A DNA stretch of 64,000 bases. Source: Epiperipatus broadwayi. Taxonomy: Eukaryota; Onychophora; Udeonychophora; Euonychophora; Peripatidae. The position numbers and the translations under genes are program-made. The stretch's first letter is position 1. Every line of letters begins with the position of its first letter. Under the pieces are notes generated by a model that saw only the letters and a program-made list of their open reading frames with translations, did not search any database and was not told the DNA's origin. The stretch is from NCBI GenBank assembly GCA_028023455.1, contig JAQFVV010006549.1, positions 498,001-562,000 of the forward strand. The letters are read 5' to 3'. Positions 38,519 through 47,871 of the stretch are shown here, piece after piece.

Positions 38519-38868
38519 CCTGTACATGAGGTGTCAGATTGACCTTAGGTCAACATGGGTGTGACAAGAATCTCGGCCTCAGGGTGGCCTTTGAGCATTC
38601 CATCATCAGATTTTCAATTGGATGGACAGTTGAAGAGTTGGGGTGTGGAGTAGATTGGAGCCTGTCTATTAAAGTATGAAGATTGGCTATCTTAATATAT
38701 ATCTGAGCACTTATAGCATATATGTGTAGAGATCGTTTAACATGAAATACATATATTGGTGATTATTTATCTTTTCAACATATATGTGTTCAAGTGTATA
38801 AGTGTTATCAGATAGAGTGAAGAGTGGTGGGTAGTGTGAAAGTCTGTGCTCATATATCTATATATTTT
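38519..38868 (+). repeat. Dispersed repeat family R1, copy E (tandem pair, second)
   Basis: It is nearly the same as copy D over GTGACAAGAATCTC through GTCTGTGCTCATATA, but lacks the GGACCAACTGATG part. It extends further at its 5' side with GGTCAACATGGG, which matches the 3' side of copy A. Confidence 0.75.
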
Positions 38869-39055
38869 ACTATTACATATTGAACGTGTACACTACCAAT
38901 CATCAATTACTTTTTTATTAATTTTAATTTTTTTATTATTTATTGATGAATAAATAAGTCTGTCTAAATAGATGATTGTAGAATTGGTATCATACTTTTA
39001 TGTGTGACTTTGTGTTTTCCTGAAAATGATGAACCTATATTAGCATACAATGTAT

Positions 39056-39264
39056 ATACAAGGCTGAGGCAACATAGGTATAAAAAAAGTTCACCAGTAT
39101 TTGTGCATATGATGGAGACAGGACATGATTTGGAGAAGGAAAGTATAAAAATGATTAGTTTTGCAAACAGTAGAAGGGACAGGAAGATAAGAGAATCATT
39201 GTTAATTAAAAGAATAAGGCCTAGTATTAATAGAGAAAAAGGGATTAGGACTTTGGTAGTGTGA
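39056..39264 (+). pseudogene. Second copy of the GIY-YIG C-terminus, within the 5' pseudo-LTR
   Basis: It encodes the same residues as the last 72 or so of the 721-residue product (TRLRQHRYKKSSPVFVHMM through SINREKGIRTLVV). There is one visible substitution, Lys for Glu after RLRQHRY. The GVY...YVG half is missing, so it cannot be an endonuclease by itself. It is a consequence of the tandem-copy structure, not a separate gene. Confidence 0.9.
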
Positions 39265-40148
39265 AATTAAACAGTAGAAAAGTTTAGAATGATTTAAGTG
39301 AGGGGAAATGTAAATTTGATAGGGTAAAGAATTAAAATTTAGGGTAATTAAGTAATAGAAGTGGTTAATAGGGGGAGCTAGTTGATGGGGAAAGAAAGGA
39401 AGTTGGGAAGTGGTTAATAATAATAAAAAGATGGAGGAAAGGTGAAGGTAGAAGGAAAGTTAAGGTAAAATAGTTAAGTTTGTATTGATATTAAATGTTA
39501 TAAGATGGTAGTTAAATAAGTAAAGATGGTAGGGAGTATTAGAGTATATATGAGGAAGGGAATTGAGGGGATGGTATGAAGGTATAAAATGAAGTAAGTA
39601 GGGTATAAATGAGAGTGTAAAAAAAGGGGGGAAAGAATGATTTTAGTTTATGGTTTTGTTTTTTGATTTTTAATATTTTTTAATATTTTTTTGATTTTTA
39701 TTTTTAAGTTTATTTTTTAATTTTAATTTTTGATTTTGGGTTTTTGGTCTTATATATGTAATTATGATAAAAATGATAATTTTTGGTATTAATTTTTTAG
39801 ATTAATGTTTTAATGGGTTTTAAGGGTTTTGTTTTTAATGGTTTGATGATAAAATTTGAATTGTTTTAATACATTTATTTGCTTGTAATCTTAAAAAATA
39901 ATTTTAAAATGATTTTAAAGAAATTTTTATATTTTTATTATTAAAATTTTTTTATTATTCTTTATAGTTTAGGTTTTATGTTTTGGTTTTTTTAAAAAGA
40001 TATGGGAAAATTTTGGTTGAAAGGTTTTGGACTGAGTTGTTTTTGCTTTATATTATTTTGTTTTATTATAATTTTATATGAGAATATGAAGAATAATAAT
40101 TTTGGTTGTATTGATATAATATTTATCTAATTTTTTTATGTTGTAGAT

Positions 40149-40177
40149 CTGACGAAGACTGCTAGTACAGTCGAAAC
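40149..40177 (+). ncRNA. Hammerhead-ribozyme-like core in the 5' pseudo-LTR
   Basis: The core reads CTGACGA, then A, then GACTG-CTAGTA-CAGTC (a perfect 5-bp helix II), then GAAAC. This matches the hammerhead catalytic core CUGANGA...GAAA. Hammerheads with a very short helix III are known from the terminal repeats of Penelope-like retroelements, where they process the transcript. Helix I could not be fixed by eye, and helix III would have to be minimal. The same motif sits at 43,873-43,901, and a related one at 11,938-11,965 on the minus strand. Confidence 0.7.
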
Positions 40178-40325
40178 TGTTAAATAAATAAAATTATTTG
40201 CTTAAAGTGTTAAAGGAATGTTGATGAGTTTATAGTGAAATATAAAAAGAAGCAAAATATAGAGGGAGAAAGAAGAAATGGATAAGAGTTATATGTGAAA
40301 TATAAGATAATACATGAAAGAATAA

Positions 40326-40694
40326 CAGGCTAAAGAAGTTTGTGAATATTGTGGATATACAACCAGGATGGAAGACATTAACAATGTTAAGAAGTATATA
40401 GAATATATTAAAGTGGTAGCAGGGGAGGAGGTGTCAAGAATGGTACACAGAAGATGGAGATTATTAATTAGATTAAATAATGTTAAGAATAATATAAGGT
40501 TCATGAAAAGGTGCTTAAATAAAAATGTTATTCCAAATTTTGTGAAAATGGAAAAGTTGAGGAGGATGATGAAAAATAAAGAAGACTTGATAAGGAATAT
40601 GGAGAATAGAGTATTAAGAGAATATATAAGAGATGGATATAGAAATAAAACAGGATTTATGAAGATATTAACGATTTGGAAAGGAAACTGGTGA
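40326..40694 (+). pseudogene. N-terminal part of the PLE protein, cut off by a frame change
   Basis: After a stop at 40,323 the frame reads QAKEVCEYCGYTTRMEDINN and then a basic, helical stretch to a stop at 40,692-40,694. The first ATG is at 40,368. It ends TGFMKILTIWKGNW, which is out of frame. The neighbouring frame carries on as EDINDLERKLVTRINRKEE to a TAA at 40,718-40,720 and then into the 721-codon frame. It is therefore the start of the same protein, separated by one frame change and one stop. The C-x2-C pair may be part of a small metal site, but no His partners are clear. No homologue is recognised by sequence alone. Confidence 0.75.
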
Positions 40695-40732
40695 CTAGAA
40701 TTAATAGGAAAGAAGAATAATTATTTGAAGAC

Positions 40733-42898
40733 TTGTTTGAAGTGAAGAGAGGTATTATAAATGATAAGACAAATGAAAGACATAAGAAGAAGATGGATAA
40801 GTTGATGAGAAGAGAAGGAAAAGAAGTAGAAGGAGAAGAAAGAAATGAAGAAAGTAATGTATGTAACTTGACATTAATAAAATTGAAAGAAGGACATTTA
40901 AGGATAATAAACAAAGGATTGAAGTATGTTCCATATGAAGATAGTAGCAGAGAAGATACTATGGAATTACAAATAGGGATAGAAAAAATGGTGCAGAGAG
41001 TGTTGGAGGACAAATATGGGATATATTATTATGATAATAGAGATGTGTATAATGTTATGAATAGGAATGATAAAAAATGGCTGAATGAATTAAAAGAAGA
41101 TATTGGTAATATGGTATATAAAATGAAGTATGTAAAACAAAATAAGAAACAGATGGAAAGAAAGATAAGGATAGATGAAGTTAAAAAACTTAAAAGGGAA
41201 TATGAAAGAGATGTAATTTTTATGAAGTCAGATAAAGGTGGAAAATTGGTTGTAATGTATAGAGAAGAATATATTAAAAAAATGGAAGAGTTGTTGAAGG
41301 AGGAATTTTTTGTTAAAATAGGAAGGAATGGTACGAAGATGAAGAGTGATAAGATATATGGAATGGTTAAAGGATTGTATAATAAAGGAATAATAAGTAG
41401 GGGAGTAATGGAAAATATAGTAAGTAAGGATTGTGAGGTGGCGAAGATTTATGGAGTGCCAAAAATATATAAAGAAGGGGTGCCATTGAGACCAGTGATT
41501 AATGGTATAGGATCATATTATGATAGGGTATCAAAATCGCTGGGAAAGATGTTTAGGAAGTATGTGAACAGGGAGAGTGTGGCTTTCATAAAAAATAATA
41601 GGCAGTTGGTGGAGGAAATTAGGGAAAGGGTGGAAAAATATGAGAGGTATAATTTGATAATGGTGAAAATGGATGTGGTGTCTATGTACACAAATATAGA
41701 TGTAAAGAAAGCAATAGGGTTGGCAGTGGACAAGTATAGGAGGGATAGAGAGAAAGAGGTAGAAATGCCAGTAGAAGTGTTGGAAAATTTAATGAGCTTG
41801 TGTTGTAGAGATATTACTTTTCAGTTTAATGGGAGTTATTATAAACAGAAAGAAGGGTTATTGATAGGAGGGGCATTAAGTGGAGTGTTGAGTGATATTT
41901 ACATGCAAGATATGGAAGAAGCTATGGTGAAGGAGGAAAATGGACCAATTTTAATTAAGAGATATGTAGATGATTTCTTATTGATATTTAATAAGACTGA
42001 AAGACAAGTAAAAAAGTATTATGATAAGGTTAATAAGTTGGATAAGAAGTTAAGATTCACAATGGAATGGGAAAAGAATAATGAATTGGTGTATTTGGAT
42101 ATAATGATGAAAAAAGAGTATAGTAAAGGGAAGTGTAAAGTGAGAACAGGGGTGTTTAGAAAGAAGGAGAAGGGTAATATAGTGAATTGGGAGTCTGATG
42201 TAGATAAGCAATTTAAAATTAATTCTATAACATCAAGAGTATTTAGAGCAAATAATTATTGCAGAGATAAAGAAGATTATAAAAAGGAAATAGATATGAT
42301 ATTTAAGGAGTTTAGGGATAGTGAGTATCCAGAAAAGATAATAAAGAGGAATATTGAGAGTGTAGAAAGGAAATGTAGAAAGGAAGAAGAGAATGAGAGA
42401 AGAGTAATTAAAAGGGATAGGAAAAACAAATATATAGGAATAAGAGTACATGATTATAGAATAGTTAGGAAAATTAATAGTATAATTGAAAAGCTTAATG
42501 TAAAATATAGAAATGATGTGAAATACAGAATAGTGAATAAGAAGAGAAAAAATTTGATGAAGGTTTTGGATAATAAATATATAGATAAAGAGAGGAATTA
42601 TGTTAATGGGGTTTATATGATAGAGTGTAAAAAGTGTAGGGATAAGGGGGTTAGAAATAAATATGTGGGTGAGACAAAGAACTCTATATATACAAGGCTG
42701 AGGCAACATAGGTATGAAAAAAGTTCACCAGTATTTGTGCATATGATGGAGACAGGACATGATTTGGAGAAGGAAAGTATAAAAATGATTAGTTTTGCAA
42801 ACAGTAGAAGGGACAGGAAGATAAGAGAATCATTGTTAATTAAAAGAATAAGGCCTAGTATTAATAGAGAAAAAGGGATTAGGACTTTGGTAGTGTGA
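40733..42898 (+). CDS. Penelope-like reverse transcriptase with GIY-YIG endonuclease
   Basis: The 721-codon frame encodes the enzyme that copies the element's RNA into DNA and nicks the target. Residues about 165-185 hold MKSDKGGKLVVMYREEY, a PLE-typical block. KIYGVPKIYKEGVPLRPVI follows near residue 240. Motif A is VKMDVVSMYTNI, with Asp314 as the first catalytic carboxylate. Motif B is YYKQKEGLLIGGALSGVLSD near 370-390. Motif C is YVDD at 411-414, intact. A basic linker leads to GIY-YIG: GVY at 626-628, YVG at 644-646, then RLRQHR, a His-rich block and the catalytic Glu699 in RESLLI, and finally N711. A C-x2-C pair (CKKC) lies between GVY and YVG. All key residues are present. The first in-frame ATG is codon 21; the real start lies upstream across a stop and frame change, so this copy may not make the full protein. 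Confidence 0.93.
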   Translation: MFEVKRGIINDKTNERHKKKMDKLMRREGKEVEGEERNEESNVCNLTLIKLKEGHLRIINKGLKYVPYEDSSREDTMELQIGIEKMVQRVLEDKYGIYYYDNRDVYNVMNRNDKKWLNELKEDIGNMVYKMKYVKQNKKQMERKIRIDEVKKLKREYERDVIFMKSDKGGKLVVMYREEYIKKMEELLKEEFFVKIGRNGTKMKSDKIYGMVKGLYNKGIISRGVMENIVSKDCEVAKIYGVPKIYKEGVPLRPVINGIGSYYDRVSKSLGKMFRKYVNRESVAFIKNNRQLVEEIRERVEKYERYNLIMVKMDVVSMYTNIDVKKAIGLAVDKYRRDREKEVEMPVEVLENLMSLCCRDITFQFNGSYYKQKEGLLIGGALSGVLSDIYMQDMEEAMVKEENGPILIKRYVDDFLLIFNKTERQVKKYYDKVNKLDKKLRFTMEWEKNNELVYLDIMMKKEYSKGKCKVRTGVFRKKEKGNIVNWESDVDKQFKINSITSRVFRANNYCRDKEDYKKEIDMIFKEFRDSEYPEKIIKRNIESVERKCRKEEENERRVIKRDRKNKYIGIRVHDYRIVRKINSIIEKLNVKYRNDVKYRIVNKKRKNLMKVLDNKYIDKERNYVNGVYMIECKKCRDKGVRNKYVGETKNSIYTRLRQHRYEKSSPVFVHMMETGHDLEKESIKMISFANSRRDRKIRESLLIKRIRPSINREKGIRTLVV

Positions 42899-43967
42899 AA
42901 TTAAACAGTAGAAAAGTTTAGAATGATTTAAGTGAGGGGAAATGTAAATTTGATAGGGTAAAGAATTAAAATTTAGGGTAATTAAATAATAGAAGTGGTT
43001 AATAGAGGGAGCTAGGTGATGGGGAAAGAAAGGAAGTGGTTAATAAAGAATTAAGAGTTAGGGTAATTAAGTAATAGAAGTGGTTAATAGGGGGAGCTAG
43101 TTGATGGGGAAAAAAGGAAGTTGGGAAGTGGTTAATAATAAAAAAAGATGGAGGAAAGGTGAAGGTAGAAGAAAAGTTAAGGTAAAATAGTTAAATTTGT
43201 ATTGATATTAAATGTTATAAGATGGTAGTTAAATAAGTAAAGATGGTAGGGAGTATTAGAGTATATATGAGGAAGGGAATTGAGGGGATGGTATGAAGGT
43301 ATAAAATGAAGTTAGTAGGGTATAAATGAGAGTGTAAAAAAAAGGGGGAAAGAATGATTTTAGTTTATGGTTTTGTTTTTTGATTTTTAATATTTTTTAA
43401 TATTTTTTTGATTTTTATTTTTAAGTTTATTTTTTAATTTTAATTTTTGATTTTGGGTTTTTGGTCTTATATATGTAATTATGATAAAAATGATAATTTT
43501 TGGTATTAATTTTTTAGATTAATGTTTTAATGGGTTTTAAGGGTTTTGTTTTTAATGGTTTGATGATAAAATTTGAATTGTTTTAATACATTTATTTGCT
43601 TGTAATCTTAAAAAATAATTTAAAAATGATTTTAAAGAAATTTTTATATTTTTATTATTAAAATTTTTTTATTATTCTTTATAGTTTAGGTTTTATGTTT
43701 TGGTTTTTTTTAAAAGATATGGGAAAATTTTGGTTGAAAGGTTTTGGACTCTTGACTGAGTTGTTTTTGCTTTATATTATTTTGTTTTATTATAATTTTA
43801 TATGAGAATATGAAGAATAATAATTTTGGTTGTATTGATATAATATTTATCTAATTTTTTTATGTTGTAAATCTGACGAAGACTGCTAGTACAGTCGAAA
43901 CTGTTAAATAAATAAAATTATTTGCTTAAAGTGTTAAAGGAGTGTTGATGAGTTTATAGTGAAATAT
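42687..43967 (+). repeat. 3' pseudo-LTR of the Penelope-like element
   Basis: This is the partner of 39,053-40,243. It is about 90 bp longer, mostly because a segment with AGAAGTGGTTAATAG and GGGGGAGCTAGTTGATGG is present twice (about 42,962-43,130). A few bases near 43,750 (CTTGACT) are also extra. The coding frame of the element ends in it at 42,898. Confidence 0.92.
43873..43901 (+). ncRNA. Hammerhead-ribozyme-like core in the 3' pseudo-LTR
   Basis: It is identical to the motif at 40,149-40,177 in both core boxes and in helix II. The flanking base before the core differs (GTAAATCTG here, GTAGATCTG there). The identity of both copies fits a functional or recently functional structure. Confidence 0.7.
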
Positions 43968-44668
43968 TTAATACACTGTACATTAACTAGCAATAAGCAT
44001 GCCTCCATTCTTTCTTTTTTTGCAATTAAAAAAATGGATAGAGTTTGTATTGAAATGTCTTAGAAAAAACATTGGCTTTGAATTTCCTTTAACAATACTG
44101 AATTTTTCCACATTGTTTTATGTAACAAATATTTTTATTTATCTTTCAAAAGGAAATTTTATTCACAAACCATAAGAATCATTTACAAAAAGAAGGACAT
44201 TTACATATCAATCTCAAAGGAGACTAGTCAACAAAATCAGTGGTTATGCTTGTATATATAAACAAAGAACAATTAATTTCATATCATTTACATTAAGACA
44301 TTAGTTATCACCAGAAATTGAATACATATAACTTCCCATTCCAGAAATCATAGTAGTGGCCCATTTACATTAATCTGATCATGTATATCACAAATGTGAT
44401 GGTGTTAGTCAATTCAAACACATATTAGTTTGTTTAATTTATGAACATGTGGACAATGATTAAAAAGATATTTGGCCATTTAGGCTATAGAGCTTTATCT
44501 TATCAAGTGAAGCACATTTCCAACATTTCTGTGTGTATTAATTTAACATTTTAAATATCAAGAGATTAATCATTATGAACCATATATAAAAACCATACAC
44601 TTTACTTGTAGATCATGAGGTTAGCCAATCCAATATAAGGATTACATTGATAGTACGATGTTTAAGTT
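43968..44668. other. AT-rich stretch, nothing recognised
   Basis: No motif was found between the Penelope element and the MITE-like element. Confidence 0.4.
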
Positions 44669-45016
44669 GTAATAATAATAGTAGATTACTCCACTGCACA
44701 TGTGATTTACAGATCAAACACTTTTTAATGAATACTCTTCTTTCCAAACACAAGATAAAGTCTTTTTAAAAGGCAAAATGAATCACTCTATCTTTTTCAC
44801 CCAAACTATATAATTTAAAGTGATTAGTTAAATCTTCACACACTCAGTTCCAAATGCTTCAGATTTGCTTCTACATATAGTTTGGGTGAAAAAGATAGAG
44901 TATTCATTCTATCTTTTAAAAAAACTTCATCTTATGTTTGGAAAGGAGAGTATTCATTAAAAAGTGTTTGATCTGTAAAGCGTATGTGCAGTGGAGTAAT
45001 GTACTATTATTATTAC
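44669..45016. mobile_element. MITE-like element with about 90-bp terminal inverted repeats
   Basis: The left end starts GTAATAATAATAGTAGATTA and continues through CTCCACTGCACAT, CAGATCAAACACTTTTTAAT and CTTTCCAAACA. The right end is the matching reverse complement with a few differences. An inner pair (GAATCACTCTATCTTTTTCA region against TGAAAAAGATAGAGTATTC) also folds. Its inner words (CTTTCCAA, AATGCTTCAGATTTGCT) echo those of the cluster at 35.7-36.7 kb, so the two are related families. It is non-coding. Confidence 0.85.
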
Positions 45017-45400
45017 ACATTGTTTTATATAACATGAAACACAGTTTATTAAGTCATTTTTTTGCAATCTATTTACTTTTTTCCAATTACATATAACTGA
45101 ATTATAAATATTCATAATTATATTCATCAAAACTGATGGTTCATTTGATATTCAGAGGTTGTTTAAACTGTGGATCTGACTTTTACCTCTGAATACTAAA
45201 TATTTTCAGATTATTTATTCTGTACATAACATTGAAGCAAAAAAAAATTATTCTCTAATTTAGAACAATGTCAGTCAGTTAATCTTAAATAGCACCAAGG
45301 CTAAAGGATAGATTGGTTTTCTTTTATCTCTTCATAGTTAATGATGTTTACATAGGTAAGAGAAAGATCCAGTTATTCTGTTCCAATTATATATATATAT
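45017..45400. other. AT-rich stretch, nothing recognised
   Basis: No structure or motif was seen between the MITE-like element and the duplicated segment. Confidence 0.4.
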
Positions 45401-45687
45401 GATAAACAAAACAAGTTATAAATTTCGTAACTTGCTCTAGCTTGCAATTTATGATCACTAGATGGAGCTTTACCAATAGTTCCTAAACAAGCTTTTTGTT
45501 TACATAAACGCTGAGAGAGACAAAATTCAATATCTCTTTTGTTATCTCCAACCACCAGACCATGGTTTCGAGCTAGTTGTCTCACCTCAGTGATGGGTAG
45601 GAAAACAGAAACTAGATCTAAATACTGACTCTGCAATCAGCATTTTATGAAACAAGTTTCTATCAGTTTGAAAGCATGAATTTGTCA
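45401..45687 (-). pseudogene. Duplicated coding-like segment, copy 1
   Basis: The minus strand has an open frame with QYLDLVSVFLPITEVRQLAR, NHGLVVGDNKRDIEFCLSQR and KQKACLGTIGKAPSSDHKLQ. It is preceded by CTGATTGCAG, which would serve as a splice acceptor, and there is a possible GT donor (CAAGTTACG) after LQARA. The region LPITEVRQLARNHGLVVGDNKRDIEFCL faintly resembles a SAP domain; this is inference only. Copy 2 lies 420 bp away. It could be an exon of an unknown host gene or a piece of an uncharacterised element. I do not recognise the protein. Confidence 0.45.
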
Positions 45688-45690
45688 GAT

Positions 45691-45820
45691 ATGTAAATAT
45701 TTTCAAATCCAGTCAAACAAACTAGACAGGTATATGGGTCTGATATCAGTTCAGTTTCACCATATAGTAAAAGCCTCTGCAATAATATATCATTGCAAAA
45801 ACCTTCAAGGGTACATTTAT
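45691..45820 (-). pseudogene. Coding-like segment with a possible splice acceptor
   Basis: On the minus strand TTATTGCAG is followed by an open stretch RLLLYGETELISDPYTCLVC and LTGFENIY. A diverged copy lies at 47,724-47,871. It is between the two copies of the SAP-like segment. It contains a C-x2-C pair. The role is unknown. Confidence 0.4.
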
Positions 45821-46105
45821 GATAAACAAAACAAGTTATAAATTTTGTTGCTCTAGCTTGCAATTTATAATCACTAGGTGGAGCTTTACCAATAGCTCCT
45901 AAACAAGCTTTTTGTTTACATAAATGCAGAGAGAGACAAAATTCAATATCTCTTTTGTTATCTCCAACCACCAGACCATGGTTTCGAGCTAGTTGTCTCA
46001 CCTCAATGATGGGTAGGAGAACAGAAACTAGATCTAAATACTGACTCTGCAATCAGCATTTTATGAAACAAGTTTCTATCAGTTTGAAAGCATGAATTTG
46101 TCATA
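45821..46105 (-). pseudogene. Duplicated coding-like segment, copy 2
   Basis: It encodes QYLDLVSVLLPIIEVRQLAR, NHGLVVGDNKRDIEFCLSLH and KQKACLGAIGKAPPSDYKLQ. This is the same protein stretch as copy 1 with about eight amino acid differences and no stops. The donor-like site of copy 1 is lost here, because four bases are missing after AGAGCAA. The preserved frame in both copies argues for some past constraint. Confidence 0.45.
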
Positions 46106-47723
46106 TACGTTGTGCCGGATGGTTCCGCCGAATGAAGTATACTTACACATATATATGTTTTGCTGGTTTCATACTTCTTCATAATACATTTATAATCTTA
46201 TAAATATTACGTGAACGAACCGGCACATTCGAGCAAAATGGGAGATATTATTGATAGCTTTAACTATCAACAATGGCCCACCTTGGCTGCTAGATTCAAA
46301 CCCCTACTATCCAAACACTTTATTTGTTTTGGAGTAAACTCCGGGCACCAGCTATCTATTGAGAAGAATAAACAACATATTTGGTCAGTAGTCTCATAAT
46401 CCAGTGTTCGAAACGATCATATAAACTAGCCCAGTCTAATTTTAATCAGTAATAAAATATAGAAAAAGGATTGATAAAAAGAATTGACCGACAAATAAAG
46501 TTTAATTTTAAAGATAATTTATTAATTAACATTTACTAATTATAAACATTTTTATAAATCTATAAATAACACACACATTTTAAGTTAACATACTATGATA
46601 TATTTTATGAAAGAGCAAAAATAATCTTTGACATTTAAGTATATAACATTCACAAACACACACATCAATAGTTCATTTTATGCATGATTATAAAGTTTAA
46701 ATTACTTGTCTCTGTAGGATTTATGAATTACAGTGGTGGCTATTACATATAAATGAGAATAATAAAATGTTTTACCTAGGATTTTTGGAACGTGGATATT
46801 GCTTGTTGTTAGCTGCTTCTGACAGAGTATATCTAATAAAGGATATCAAACCGGTTAGATTTGACGTTTCTTGAGGAGATTTGATGCTAATCCATTGGTT
46901 TTATTCTTGGAGACAGTTGAACATTGACGGAGGATTTCTGAGCTGTTATTTAGACATTATTTCACGGGCAGGTTTTGCTGATCTTGTTGGACTAAGGGCT
47001 GAAATAAGAGCACATATTCCCTAAAGCTTCTCAGCACTGCATTTTTGTTTCTGGATACATAATATGAATTGCACTGTTATCTCTGGTGAAACAAGACTGT
47101 CACTAGACAAACTGAAAACTAGGCTGAAACCCAACTCCGATAAAAATCTGTCTATTTATATATGCAAATTGTTTTCATTTTAAAATCCTCCAGCAATAAG
47201 TGTTGTCAAAATTCCTTTAGTGACTAATCCTATGACAATGTGTTTTTGAAGATTGTTTAATTAGTAGTATCCATTTCATAACATGTTGTTTTTATATCTT
47301 TAATTAGTAGCCCACTGCTGTGTTTTTAAATATATTTCATTTCAATATTTATTTTCATGTGTTTTTCAATATGATTTTAACATGCATTTATCTTATTAAC
47401 AAGCTAACATTTATTTTTATTTACCATCGCACATATATATGCATTTATTCTAATAAGCTGGAATGAAAAGAGATTTATATTTTAACTTTTAATTTATAAT
47501 AATAACACTCTTTAACTTTTATGAATTCTTAGTTTTATCTTTTCTAACAAAACTCCCCCTCCCTCCTTTTAATCAATTATTTTCTAAATTTTATTTCAAA
47601 CTCTTTTACAAAAATAAACTGTAATAAACTCTTCAACATTTAAATATGTTTTTCTTTTATGAAAGATTATTTTAATAATTTTTTTTAGATAAATTAGTAT
47701 GTGCCAATTTCAATATTGGTACA
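46106..47723. other. No gene recognised
   Basis: A 62-residue plus frame at 46,211-46,399 (MGDIIDSFNYQQWPTLAARF and so on) has mixed composition but matches nothing I recognise. The stretch 46,730-47,160 is visibly richer in G and C than its surroundings, and could be an unidentified old repeat. Confidence 0.35.
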
Positions 47724-47871
47724 ATGTAAATATCTTCAAATCCAGTCAAACAAACTAGACAGCTATATGGGTCTGATATCAGTTCAGTTTCACCATAAAG
47801 TAAAAGCCTCTGCAATATATATCATTGCAAAAACCTTCAAGGGTACATTTATGATAAACAAAACAAGTTTT
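47724..47871 (-). repeat. Third partial copy of the duplicated segment
   Basis: It matches 45,691-45,836, including TTCAAATCCAGTCAAACAAA, GGGTCTGATATCAGTTCAGT and AACCTTCAAGGGTACATTTA. The reading frame of the middle segment is kept over most of its length. Its position 2 kb away in the same orientation means the family is at least locally repeated. Confidence 0.8.

Larger units (their letters stand above)
39053..40243 (+). repeat. 5' pseudo-LTR of the Penelope-like element
   Basis: This is a direct repeat of 42,687-43,967 from TATATACAAGGCTGAGG to TATAGTGAAATAT, nearly identical. It holds, in order, the last part of the GIY-YIG coding sequence (to a TGA at about 39,262), a G- and A-rich segment, a T- and G-rich segment (39,650-40,130) and the ribozyme-like motif at 40,149-40,177. 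It represents the 3' part of a truncated upstream copy in head-to-tail order. Confidence 0.92.
39053..43967 (+). mobile_element. Nearly complete Penelope-like element with two pseudo-LTRs
   Basis: The element has two long direct repeats (39,053-40,243 and 42,687-43,967) around a coding region that ends inside the second repeat. The protein has the PLE order: N-terminal extension, reverse transcriptase, linker, GIY-YIG endonuclease. Each repeat begins within the GIY-YIG coding sequence and ends just after a hammerhead-like motif, as expected for PLEs, whose terminal repeats arise from partial tandem copies. The two repeats are almost identical, so the insertion looks recent. The left repeat carries a second copy of the last 72 or so codons. 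One frame change and one stop near 40,694-40,720 break the N-terminal part. The sense strand is strikingly poor in C. No clear target duplication was found. Confidence 0.93.

Noticed and set aside
40657-41013. 118-codon minus frame, Ser- and Leu-rich
   Set aside because: It is the antisense shadow of the purine-rich PLE coding strand.
42233-42709. 158-codon minus frame inside the Penelope element
   Set aside because: It is antisense to the RT/GIY-YIG frame and an effect of its C-poor composition; no motif.
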